NCBI GenBank assembly: GCA_018399865.1
Contig: JAGYNL010000289.1
Span: forward strand, 1-5,301
DNA length: 5,301 nucleotides
Source: Candidatus Bipolaricaulota bacterium
Lineage (GTDB): Bacteria > Bipolaricaulota > Bipolaricaulia > UBA7950 > UBA9294
Direction: 5' to 3'
Part shown: piece by piece, positions 1 through 5,301 of the stretch
Layout: every line of letters begins with the position of its first letter
Position numbering within the stretch: the stretch's first letter is position 1
Translations under genes and position numbers: made by a program
The notes under the pieces: model-generated
Told to the model about the DNA's origin: nothing
Seen by the model: only the letters and a program-made list of their open reading frames with translations
Databases searched by the model: none

Positions 1-369
1 GCCTTGTATGCAAAGAAGGGCCGCGCTACCACAATGAGCGAGGCATACATAAGAAGCATCACCTCAGCCACCAAAGGGGAAAAAGTGGAGATCTCTGTGT
101 CACGTGATTACCTTACCAGCAGCGAACGCGTGCTGATCGTAGATGATTTCCTCTTCCGTGGAACAACAAGTTGTGCACTTGCCGACATGGTAAGCGAAAG
201 CGGTGCCAAGCTTGTGGGGTTCGGTTTCGTGATTGCCAAGAACTTTGGAAATGGCAGGAAACTCCTAGAAAGATACGACGTACCTATCGTCTCCCTGGTC
301 TCAGTAGAAAGTATGGATCCGCAAACAGGAGACATAACATTCCGTGACGACGCTGAAGCTATGAAATGA
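1..369 (+). CDS. xpt: Xanthine phosphoribosyltransferase, C-terminal part (5' end outside window)
   Basis: This is the 3' part of a purine phosphoribosyltransferase gene, open at the left edge, with 122 codons and a TGA visible. The family joins xanthine to PRPP to give XMP plus pyrophosphate in the cytoplasm (purine salvage). The visible protein has a beta-strand plus PRPP-binding loop, VLIVDDFLFRGTT (bases 130-168), preceded by an ALYAKKG segment. It is followed by a FVIAKNFGNGRKLLERYDVP segment matching the Bacillus Xpt layout (IVIEKSF..GR..L). Bacillus Xpt is about 194 residues, so roughly 70 are missing here. The PRPP loop reads RGTT, where the Xpt proteins I recall usually have an NG pair, so another purine PRTase of the same fold is possible. 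The stop overlaps the guaA start by ATGA, and GuaA uses XMP, which supports the xanthine assignment. Any upstream purine riboswitch would lie outside the window. Confidence 0.78.
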   Translation, partial: ALYAKKGRATTMSEAYIRSITSATKGEKVEISVSRDYLTSSERVLIVDDFLFRGTTSCALADMVSESGAKLVGFGFVIAKNFGNGRKLLERYDVPIVSLVSVESMDPQTGDITFRDDAEAMK

Positions 370-1886
370 GCGTAGTAATTTTAGATTTTGGATCGCAATA
401 TACACGCCTTATAGCGCGGCGCGTGAGGGAGCTTAATGCCTATTCAATTATTCTTCCAGCAGATACTAAAGCAGATACTATTGCCTTACACAGCCCTCAA
501 GCTTTGATCCTATCAGGTGGACCCGCTTGTGTACTAGATGGCAATGCTCCGCTTCCAGATGAGAGGTTGTTTGAACTTGAGATCCCGATACTAGGAATCT
601 GCTATGGGATGCAGTATTTGGTACATCGTTACGGGGGACAACTGCTAAAGACTGGGGCAAGTGAGTATGGACATGCTGTGCTGACTGAACTTACAGGCAC
701 TCTGTTTTCGAACATTGGTAAACAAACAATGGAAGTTTGGATGAGCCACTCAGATGCTGTAGTTAAACCGCCCGAAGGATGGAAAATTACAGCCAAAACC
801 AACAAGAACCCTATAGCAGCAGTGGAATCGTCAGATCATCGCATGTTTGGCATCCAGTTTCACCCCGAAGTAGCTCACACGCCTCAGGGCGCTAAGATCC
901 TAGGAAATTTCCTTCGCGCCGCCAAAGTCCCTTTTGATTGGACACCGGATCATACGCTAGATCAAGTACTAACAGACATTCGAAAAGCCACCACAAACGG
1001 TGAGCGGATTCTACTAGCCGTTTCAGGTGGCGTTGATTCATCAACTCTTGCTCTGGCCCTAGCTCATGCTGGAGCCGATCATGAAGCGGTGTTCGTCGAT
1101 CATGGCTTACTGCGCGCGCAAGAACGAAATGAAGTTGAACAAGCGCTGACGCCACTAGGAGTAAACCTTGTTACCATAGATGCAAGTAAGAGATTCTTGC
1201 ACGCGCTTGAGGGGATTATCGATCCCGAGGCTAAGCGTAAAGCAATAGGGGAGCAATTCATCAAAGTGTTCCAGGAATATGCAAAAAGAAAAGGGACTTT
1301 CCAATTGCTGGCACAAGGAACGCTTTACCCTGATGTGATCGAGTCAGCTGGAAGTACAGGTGCAGATAGAATAAAGAGCCACCATAATGTTGGAGGACTC
1401 CCTGACCAACTCGGATTCGAGCTGCTTGAGCCGTTTCGCTACCTGTTTAAGGATGAAGTTAGGCAGATCGCCAAGCTTCTAGACCTGCCTGATAAGATTC
1501 GTAATCGCCACCCCTTTCCTGGCCCAGGCCTGGCCGTTCGAATAATCGGTGAAGTCACCCAGGAGCGCTTGCGCATCCTGCGCCAGGCCGATTACATCTT
1601 CACCTCCGCTCTGCGGGAGACAGGCCTGTATAGTCAGACCTGGCAAGCCCTAGCAGTACTCATCCCTGCACGTAGCGTAGGGGTAGGGGGAGACTCAAGG
1701 CGCTACGGTTATATTCTAGCTATGCGCGCGGTCTCCAGCGTGGATGGAATGACAGCGGATTGGTCGCGCTTACCGCATGATTTTCTGGATTTAGTTTCTT
1801 CCCGCATCGTCACACAAGTACCAGAGATAGGACGAGTTGTATACGATGTAACCAGCAAGCCCCCCGCAACAATTGAGTGGGAATAG
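366..1886 (+). CDS. guaA: GMP synthase (glutamine-hydrolysing)
   Basis: GuaA converts XMP to GMP using ATP and glutamine, the last step of guanine nucleotide synthesis. The 506-residue protein is full length (family about 510-525). Residues 1-190 are a class I glutamine amidotransferase domain: catalytic Cys79 in GICYGM, and His166 and Glu168 in QFHPEV. The ATP-pyrophosphatase domain follows, with the P-loop SGGVDSS at 220-226 and QGTLYPDVIES near 318-327. The C-terminal dimerisation/XMP-binding domain holds HPFPGPGLAVR (382-392) and ends in the family-typical KPPATIEWE. All catalytic residues are present. The ATG lies inside an ATGA overlap with the xpt stop and has only a weak upstream GAAG (355-358), so translation is probably coupled to xpt. 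No terminator hairpin is visible after the TAG. A segment around 1500-1660 is visibly more GC-rich than the 5' half. Confidence 0.98.
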   Translation: MSVVILDFGSQYTRLIARRVRELNAYSIILPADTKADTIALHSPQALILSGGPACVLDGNAPLPDERLFELEIPILGICYGMQYLVHRYGGQLLKTGASEYGHAVLTELTGTLFSNIGKQTMEVWMSHSDAVVKPPEGWKITAKTNKNPIAAVESSDHRMFGIQFHPEVAHTPQGAKILGNFLRAAKVPFDWTPDHTLDQVLTDIRKATTNGERILLAVSGGVDSSTLALALAHAGADHEAVFVDHGLLRAQERNEVEQALTPLGVNLVTIDASKRFLHALEGIIDPEAKRKAIGEQFIKVFQEYAKRKGTFQLLAQGTLYPDVIESAGSTGADRIKSHHNVGGLPDQLGFELLEPFRYLFKDEVRQIAKLLDLPDKIRNRHPFPGPGLAVRIIGEVTQERLRILRQADYIFTSALRETGLYSQTWQALAVLIPARSVGVGGDSRRYGYILAMRAVSSVDGMTADWSRLPHDFLDLVSSRIVTQVPEIGRVVYDVTSKPPATIEWE

Positions 1887-1892
1887 AAATTC

Positions 1893-1920
1893 TTGCACAG
1901 CAACCTCTGTTCCGTATAAT
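1893..1920 (+). promoter_or_regulatory. Predicted vegetative sigma-type promoter of the pyrBICF operon
   Basis: A perfect -10 box TATAAT lies at 1915-1920. A -35-like TTGCAC at 1893-1898 is separated from it by 16 bp; only its TTG matches TTGACA. The promoter sits entirely in the 59-bp guaA-pyrB gap, starting 6 bp after the guaA stop. Counting 7-9 bp from the -10 places initiation in the A-run at 1925-1929, giving a leader of about 19-20 nt before the pyrB GTG. This leaves no room for an attenuator between promoter and gene. The call rests on sequence match and position only. Confidence 0.7.
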
Positions 1921-1932
1921 GCAGAAAAACTA

Positions 1933-1940
1933 GAAGGGGG
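1933..1940 (+). promoter_or_regulatory. Ribosome binding site of pyrB
   Basis: GAAGGGGG is a purine-rich Shine-Dalgarno-like sequence ending 5 nt before the GTG at 1946. It decides the pyrB start, because no ATG lies in frame nearby and the conserved N-terminal helix begins directly after this GTG. Confidence 0.75.
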
Positions 1941-1945
1941 TTGGA

Positions 1946-2890
1946 GTGATCCTAGAACACTTTCTTGGCTCCCTCGACCTTTCCCCACAGCAGTACGAAT
2001 CACTTTTCTCTCTTGCTAATAGCATCATCGAATCGCCACAGACACACGCAAATTGCTGCGCTGGCAGGTTAATGGCGACGCTGTTCTACGAGCCGAGTAC
2101 TCGTACCCGGCTTTCGTTCGAAGCAGCGATGCAGCGCCTAGGCGGGAGAGTTATCAGTGTGGCAAGTGCTCAGACAAGTTCTGTATCCAAAGGGGAAAGC
2201 TTAGGGGACACAGTGCGTACAGTGGGAGGTTATGCTGACCTTATCGTGTTGCGGCATCCAAAGGACGGAGCAGCAGTTATGGCGGCTGAGTATTCTCCGG
2301 TCCCGATCATCAATGGAGGCGATGGAGCCCATGAACATCCCACCCAAACCTTAACCGATCTATTTACCATTTATCGCTACAAGGGCAGACTTGACGATCT
2401 CACGATAGCCTTTTGCGGAGACCTGCGCTACGGAAGAACCGTGCATTCGCTAGTTGAGGCGCTCTCCCGCTACTCAAAGGTGAAATTCATCCTTATTTCC
2501 CCGCGCGAGCTACAATTGCCAGAGCGAATTAAAAGACAAGTAACGAAAATCAACCCAACTACTGTCCTTGTAGAGACAGACAAAATTGAGGAGGGGCTTG
2601 AGAAAGCGGACGTTCTGTACATGACACGCATCCAGAAGGAGAGATTCTTCAATGAGGAAGATTACATCAAACTGCGCGATGTCTACGTTCTAACAGATGA
2701 AAAGCTACAAGCGGCCCCAAAGGACATGATTGTCATGCATCCACTTCCGCGAATTACTGAGATTGACCCCGGGGTAGATGGTGACAAACGGGCAGTCTAT
2801 TTCGAGCAGACAAAACTTGGCATGTTCGCACGCATGGCGTTGATTGAGAGCTTGCTTAGTGAAAAGGGAGGCCCAGATTGCTTAGGGTAA
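1946..2890 (+). CDS. pyrB: Aspartate carbamoyltransferase, catalytic chain
   Basis: PyrB condenses carbamoyl phosphate and aspartate to N-carbamoyl-aspartate, the committed step of pyrimidine synthesis. The 314-residue protein matches the family (about 305-315). The carbamoyl-phosphate loop is EPSTRTRLSFE, with Ser51-Thr-Arg-Thr54. Lys82 in SKGES is the lysine donated to the neighbouring subunit's active site. Arg103 in LRHP, His131 and Gln134 in HPTQT, Arg164 in YGRTVHS, Arg228 and Gln230 in TRIQKER, and His265-Pro-Leu-Pro in MHPLPR are all in place. By homology the sequence is closest to the E. coli-type chain that assembles with PyrI, and pyrI follows immediately, overlapping by 13 nt, so a catalytic-regulatory holoenzyme is expected. 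The start is GTG with a strong ribosome binding site. This is the first gene of the pyr unit, behind its own promoter. Confidence 0.98.
   Translation: MILEHFLGSLDLSPQQYESLFSLANSIIESPQTHANCCAGRLMATLFYEPSTRTRLSFEAAMQRLGGRVISVASAQTSSVSKGESLGDTVRTVGGYADLIVLRHPKDGAAVMAAEYSPVPIINGGDGAHEHPTQTLTDLFTIYRYKGRLDDLTIAFCGDLRYGRTVHSLVEALSRYSKVKFILISPRELQLPERIKRQVTKINPTTVLVETDKIEEGLEKADVLYMTRIQKERFFNEEDYIKLRDVYVLTDEKLQAAPKDMIVMHPLPRITEIDPGVDGDKRAVYFEQTKLGMFARMALIESLLSEKGGPDCLG
2864..2871 (+). promoter_or_regulatory. Ribosome binding site of pyrI, inside the end of pyrB
   Basis: AAGGGAGG lies within the last codons of pyrB, with 6 nt between it and TTG 2878. It is a near-ideal Shine-Dalgarno and is the main reason for choosing the TTG start, which makes the two genes overlap. 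Confidence 0.8.
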
Positions 2891-3300
2891 ATCGTATAAC
2901 AAGCGGTATAGTGCTCGACCATATACAGCCCGGCCGAGGGCTGAAAGTATTCGATCGGCTGGGACTGCGCGAAGCTGGTTATCCAGTAGCTTTGCTGATG
3001 AATGTTGCAAGCAGCAAGATCGAGCGCAAGGACATTATAAAGATTTCAGACACGCTGGATATCGATCTGACCTTGTTAGGCCTGCTCGCTCCAGATGCTA
3101 CTGTTAACTACATCCAAGACGGAGCGGTAACCCGCAAAGTAACCCCCGGGCTTCCAACCCACGTGGTTGGTCTAATAGAATGCAAAAACCCCCGTTGCAT
3201 ATGCACTGTAGAGCACCAGGGAGTGTCTGTGTTCGATCTGGTAGATCCGGAGACTAGAGAATACGCGTGTGCCTATTGCGATGAACGAGTAAGGTTATGA
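2878..3300 (+). CDS. pyrI: Aspartate carbamoyltransferase, regulatory chain
   Basis: PyrI is the non-catalytic subunit that binds nucleotide effectors (CTP/UTP inhibition, ATP activation in known enzymes) and holds PyrB trimers together. The 140-residue protein has the expected two domains. The N-terminal allosteric domain (about 1-90) carries the family pattern of GIVLDHI (10-16), SSKIERKDIIKI (45-56) and APDATVN (71-77). The C-terminal zinc domain has Cys102 and Cys107 (CX4C) and Cys131 and Cys134 (CX2C); Cys109 is an extra cysteine near the site. It is about a dozen residues shorter than the 153-residue E. coli chain, chiefly because it starts later. The start is TTG with a strong ribosome binding site, overlapping pyrB by 13 nt. 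The TGA stop overlaps the pyrC ATG (ATGA), so the chain is probably co-translated with both neighbours. Confidence 0.96.
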   Translation: MLRVNRITSGIVLDHIQPGRGLKVFDRLGLREAGYPVALLMNVASSKIERKDIIKISDTLDIDLTLLGLLAPDATVNYIQDGAVTRKVTPGLPTHVVGLIECKNPRCICTVEHQGVSVFDLVDPETREYACAYCDERVRL

Positions 3301-4493
3301 CCAACTTGCTCATCACTGACGTGCGCTTGGTGGACGCAAACCGCGACTTTCATGGCGATCTATACATCGCGGACGGATTGATACAAGCCATCGGCAAAAA
3401 GCTGAATGTGCCCGGCGCATATGTACTTCCAGGGGATGGACGTTTACTTCTTCCAGCGTTTGTTGACATGCACGCTCATTTCCGAGATCCGGGGTATCCA
3501 GAAAAGGAGGATATCTCAAGCGCAAGCCAGGCCGCAGTACACGGAGGCTACACTGCAGTAGCCGTAATGGCAAACACTAATCCGGTATGCGACACACCCG
3601 ATATCGCTCGGTACATGCTACAGCAGTCAAAGAAGAGCGGTTTAATCGATCTATACCCCCTTGGGGCAATCTCTCGTGGCTTGACCGGAGAGGAACTAAG
3701 CGACATGGACGGGCTTGCCCAATACGTATGGGCTTTTTCAGATGATGGATACGGAGTCCAACGTTCAGACATTGCTTTTGCTGCGTTCTCGAAGGCGGCC
3801 AGCCTTAAGCGCAAGATAGTAGAGCACTGCGAGTATACTGGGATCGATGATTGGGGTAGGGCCGAGGAGCTGATGGTAAACCGCGATTTGCTCCTGGCAG
3901 AGATGACTGACTGTTCTTACCACATGGCACACGTGAGTTCTCCCGGGTCAGTTGAGCTGATAGCTGCTGCAAAGCAGGAGAGCGTTTGCGTTACTTGCGA
4001 GGTTACCCCACACCACTTGTGCCTGGAACCTGGTTACACCGTCAATCCTCCCCTAGTTCCAGCTGCTGCCCGGGAGAAGCTTATAGCTGCCTTAGCTGAG
4101 GGGACGATCGATGTAGTGGCTACTGACCATGCTCCGCACACCACAACAGACAAAGAGAATGGAGCGCCTGGAATATCCGGCATCGAGACCGCTTTTCCGC
4201 TGTTATACTCGCAGCTTGTGCTCCCAGGCAAAATCGATCTTTGCACCTTAGTACGAGCAATGGCTACTAAGCCGGCAAGAATACTGGGCCTTAACAGAGG
4301 GTCTCTTGAGCCGGGTTCACTTGGAGATGTAGTGCTAGTAAGTGATGATGAATTCACAGTAACCGAGGAATGGCTTCTATCCCGCGGCAAGAATACTCCT
4401 CTTTTGGGACGGCGGTTGCGTGGGCAGGTGTGGGCTACGATAAGTCACGGTAAGGTTGTATACATGAATAGCCAGGTAAACAAGGAGCACTAA
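3297..4493 (+). CDS. pyrC: Dihydroorotase, class I (compact form)
   Basis: PyrC closes N-carbamoyl-aspartate to dihydroorotate in the cytoplasm using a metal centre of the amidohydrolase fold. The 398-residue protein has a short N-terminal beta-sandwich strand, then DMHAHFRDPG with metal ligands His59 and His61 and substrate Arg63, and ANTNPV (92-97) with the substrate-binding Asn. FSDDG (147-151) contributes the bridging Asp, with His177 in EHCE, His239/His240 in EVTPHH, and Asp277 in ATDHAPH. The C-terminal part has GRGSLEPG-like and KNTPLLG segments as in the family. It is about 30 residues shorter than the Bacillus enzyme from memory, with shortenings after EHCE, after TPHHL and after DHAPH. 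The usual NPPLR reads NPPLV (250-254). All catalytic residues remain, so an active dihydroorotase is likely. The ATG overlaps the pyrI stop (ATGA); only weak GAG/AAGG precedes it, suggesting coupled translation. Confidence 0.95.
   Translation: MTNLLITDVRLVDANRDFHGDLYIADGLIQAIGKKLNVPGAYVLPGDGRLLLPAFVDMHAHFRDPGYPEKEDISSASQAAVHGGYTAVAVMANTNPVCDTPDIARYMLQQSKKSGLIDLYPLGAISRGLTGEELSDMDGLAQYVWAFSDDGYGVQRSDIAFAAFSKAASLKRKIVEHCEYTGIDDWGRAEELMVNRDLLLAEMTDCSYHMAHVSSPGSVELIAAAKQESVCVTCEVTPHHLCLEPGYTVNPPLVPAAAREKLIAALAEGTIDVVATDHAPHTTTDKENGAPGISGIETAFPLLYSQLVLPGKIDLCTLVRAMATKPARILGLNRGSLEPGSLGDVVLVSDDEFTVTEEWLLSRGKNTPLLGRRLRGQVWATISHGKVVYMNSQVNKEH
4482..4487 (+). promoter_or_regulatory. Ribosome binding site of pyrF, inside the end of pyrC
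   Basis: AAGGAG covers the penultimate codons of pyrC and lies 7 nt before CTG 4495 (10 nt before ATT 4498). Its strength and position show that translation of pyrF starts here although no ATG, GTG or TTG is available. Confidence 0.75.
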
Positions 4494-4494
4494 G

Positions 4495-5301
4495 CTGATT
4501 ATCGACAGGCTGTTTGATGCAGTAAGCGAGCATGGACCGGTATGCGTGGGATTGGATACCGCCCCCGCGCTCATCCCTGATCTTCTCATTTCGAAGCTTT
4601 CCGCACCACAAGCCGCCTTTGAGTTTAACAAGAACGTAATAGACGCGACACTTGGTAGCTGCGCTTGTTACAAGCTACAGATTGCCCATTACGAAGCCAT
4701 GGGCATCGATGGGCTTTCATGTTACCGAGACACCGTCGCCTATGCACACCTTCAAGGAGCAATGGTTATCGGCGACGTGAAAAGGGGGGACATTGCCTCA
4801 ACCGGTGACATGTATGCCCTAGCGCATCTAGACGGGGAGTTCGCGGTAGATATGATCACCGTCAATCCGTACATGGGTTACGATGCGATATCTCCCTATT
4901 TACCCTATATAGAAGATAAAGAAAAAGGCATATTTATCCTTATTCGTACATCCAACAAATCAGCAGATGACTTCCAGGATCTAGACTCCCATGGAGAGCC
5001 TCTCTACCTTCAGGTAGCATCAGCGGTAGCCAACTGGGGGGAAAGATACAGGGGAAAATGCGGCTACAGCGCGATCGGAGGGGTAGTAGGAGCAACCAAG
5101 CCAGCTCAATTAGCTGAAGTTAGGCGAAGATTTAAATCCCTGTTTATGCTTGTCCCTGGTTACGGAGCTCAAGGCGCCGAAGGAAAAGATGTTGCTTTAG
5201 CATTTCGTGAGGGAAACGGCGCCGTTGTTAACGCGTCGAGATCGATAATCGGAGCCTACCGTAACCACACAGACGGCGAGAAACACTATGCAGAGTATGC
5301 C
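4495..5301 (+). CDS. pyrF: Orotidine 5'-phosphate decarboxylase, long 'type 2' form (3' end outside window)
   Basis: PyrF decarboxylates OMP to UMP, the last step of de novo pyrimidine synthesis. The frame is open for 269 codons to the window edge. The catalytic DxKxxD signature is GDVKRGDIAST, with Asp94, Lys96 and Asp99. FEFNKN (42-47) and YKLQIAHYEAMG (59-70) match the type 2 family, as do VNPYMGYD near 123-130, the phosphate-binding VPGYGAQG (220-227) and NASRSII (246-252). The type 2 family is about 275-310 residues, so little is missing. An in-frame TAA at 4477-4479 limits the start. After it only CTG 4495, ATT 4498 and ATC 4501 precede the conserved IIDRL, and related proteins as I recall begin MIIDRL at exactly this point. 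CTG, 7 nt after AAGGAG, is therefore the best start. The next standard codon, GTG in CVGLD, would delete a conserved helix. It lies 1 nt after the pyrC stop. Confidence 0.93.
   Translation, partial: MIIDRLFDAVSEHGPVCVGLDTAPALIPDLLISKLSAPQAAFEFNKNVIDATLGSCACYKLQIAHYEAMGIDGLSCYRDTVAYAHLQGAMVIGDVKRGDIASTGDMYALAHLDGEFAVDMITVNPYMGYDAISPYLPYIEDKEKGIFILIRTSNKSADDFQDLDSHGEPLYLQVASAVANWGERYRGKCGYSAIGGVVGATKPAQLAEVRRRFKSLFMLVPGYGAQGAEGKDVALAFREGNGAVVNASRSIIGAYRNHTDGEKHYAEYA

Noticed and set aside
458..480. Tandem direct repeat of AGCAGATACTA (period 12), encoding ADTK-ADT in GuaA
   Set aside because: By remembered alignment the protein loop has the usual length for GuaA, so this is not a recent insertion; it is short and in frame and looks coincidental.
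892..1155. Minus-strand open frame of 87 codons inside guaA
   Set aside because: It is fully antisense to conserved GuaA codons, with no recognisable domain; a shadow frame.
1897..1910. Inverted repeat ACAG-N6-CTGT in the spacer of the pyr promoter, as a possible operator or terminator
   Set aside because: A stem of only 4 bp with no T-tract is too weak for a terminator and too short to claim as an operator without conservation.
3196..3205. 10-bp perfect palindrome TGCATATGCA in pyrI
   Set aside because: It lies in the codons of the zinc-binding cysteine segment; a single short palindrome in coding DNA is expected by chance and codon constraint.
4034..4390. Minus-strand open frame of 118 codons inside pyrC
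   Set aside because: The longest antisense frame, but it lies entirely opposite a conserved enzyme, is rich in Ser/Pro/Ala as shadow frames often are, and has no motif.
4377..4631. Minus-strand frame of 84 codons across the pyrC-pyrF junction, with a hydrophobic stretch
   Set aside because: It overlaps two well-supported genes on the other strand; no family similarity seen, and the hydrophobic run can arise as the complement of the coding sequence.
1..5301. GATC sites seem somewhat frequent (about 35 by eye)
   Set aside because: They are spread evenly in coding sequence, mainly from common Asp/Ile codon pairs; no cluster suggests an origin or control site.

Overview
The window is a compact, all-plus-strand stretch of nucleotide-metabolism genes from a bacterium. 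It contains two adjacent gene groups and almost no non-coding DNA. The first group (1-1886) is purine salvage/GMP synthesis: the 3' part of a xanthine phosphoribosyltransferase gene (xpt), overlapping by ATGA with a complete GMP synthase gene (guaA). The second group (1946-5301, running off the right edge) is de novo pyrimidine synthesis in the order pyrB-pyrI-pyrC-pyrF: aspartate carbamoyltransferase catalytic chain, its regulatory chain, a class I dihydroorotase, and an orotidine 5'-phosphate decarboxylase open at the window end.

The only real intergenic space is the 59 bp between guaA and pyrB. It carries a good vegetative-type promoter (TTGCAC, 16 bp, TATAAT) and a strong ribosome binding site before a GTG start. 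The predicted leader is only about 19-20 nt, too short for a PyrR-type or leader-peptide attenuator. Every other junction is an overlap or a 1-nt gap, so pyrBICF should form one polycistronic unit with translational coupling. The start codons are unusual: GTG for pyrB, TTG for pyrI and apparently CTG for pyrF. ATG is used only at the two ATGA stop-start junctions.

Metabolically, Xpt makes XMP from xanthine and PRPP, and GuaA aminates XMP to GMP, so the first pair is a two-step xanthine-to-GMP route. PyrB/PyrI (the allosteric ATCase holoenzyme), PyrC and PyrF cover carbamoyl-aspartate formation, ring closure and the last UMP step. The dihydroorotate dehydrogenase (pyrD/pyrK) and orotate phosphoribosyltransferase (pyrE) steps would be expected just to the right.

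A pyrBI pair followed by class I pyrC and a long 'type 2' pyrF, next to a Bacillus-like xpt, suggests Firmicutes (Clostridia-like) or a bacterium with a similar gene set. Composition looks near balanced (roughly half GC by eye, not computed). I cannot assign a genus. I see no mobile element, CRISPR, RNA gene or novel system. The points worth a second look are the CTG start of pyrF, the very short pyr leader with an A-run at the predicted start site, and the compact dihydroorotase.
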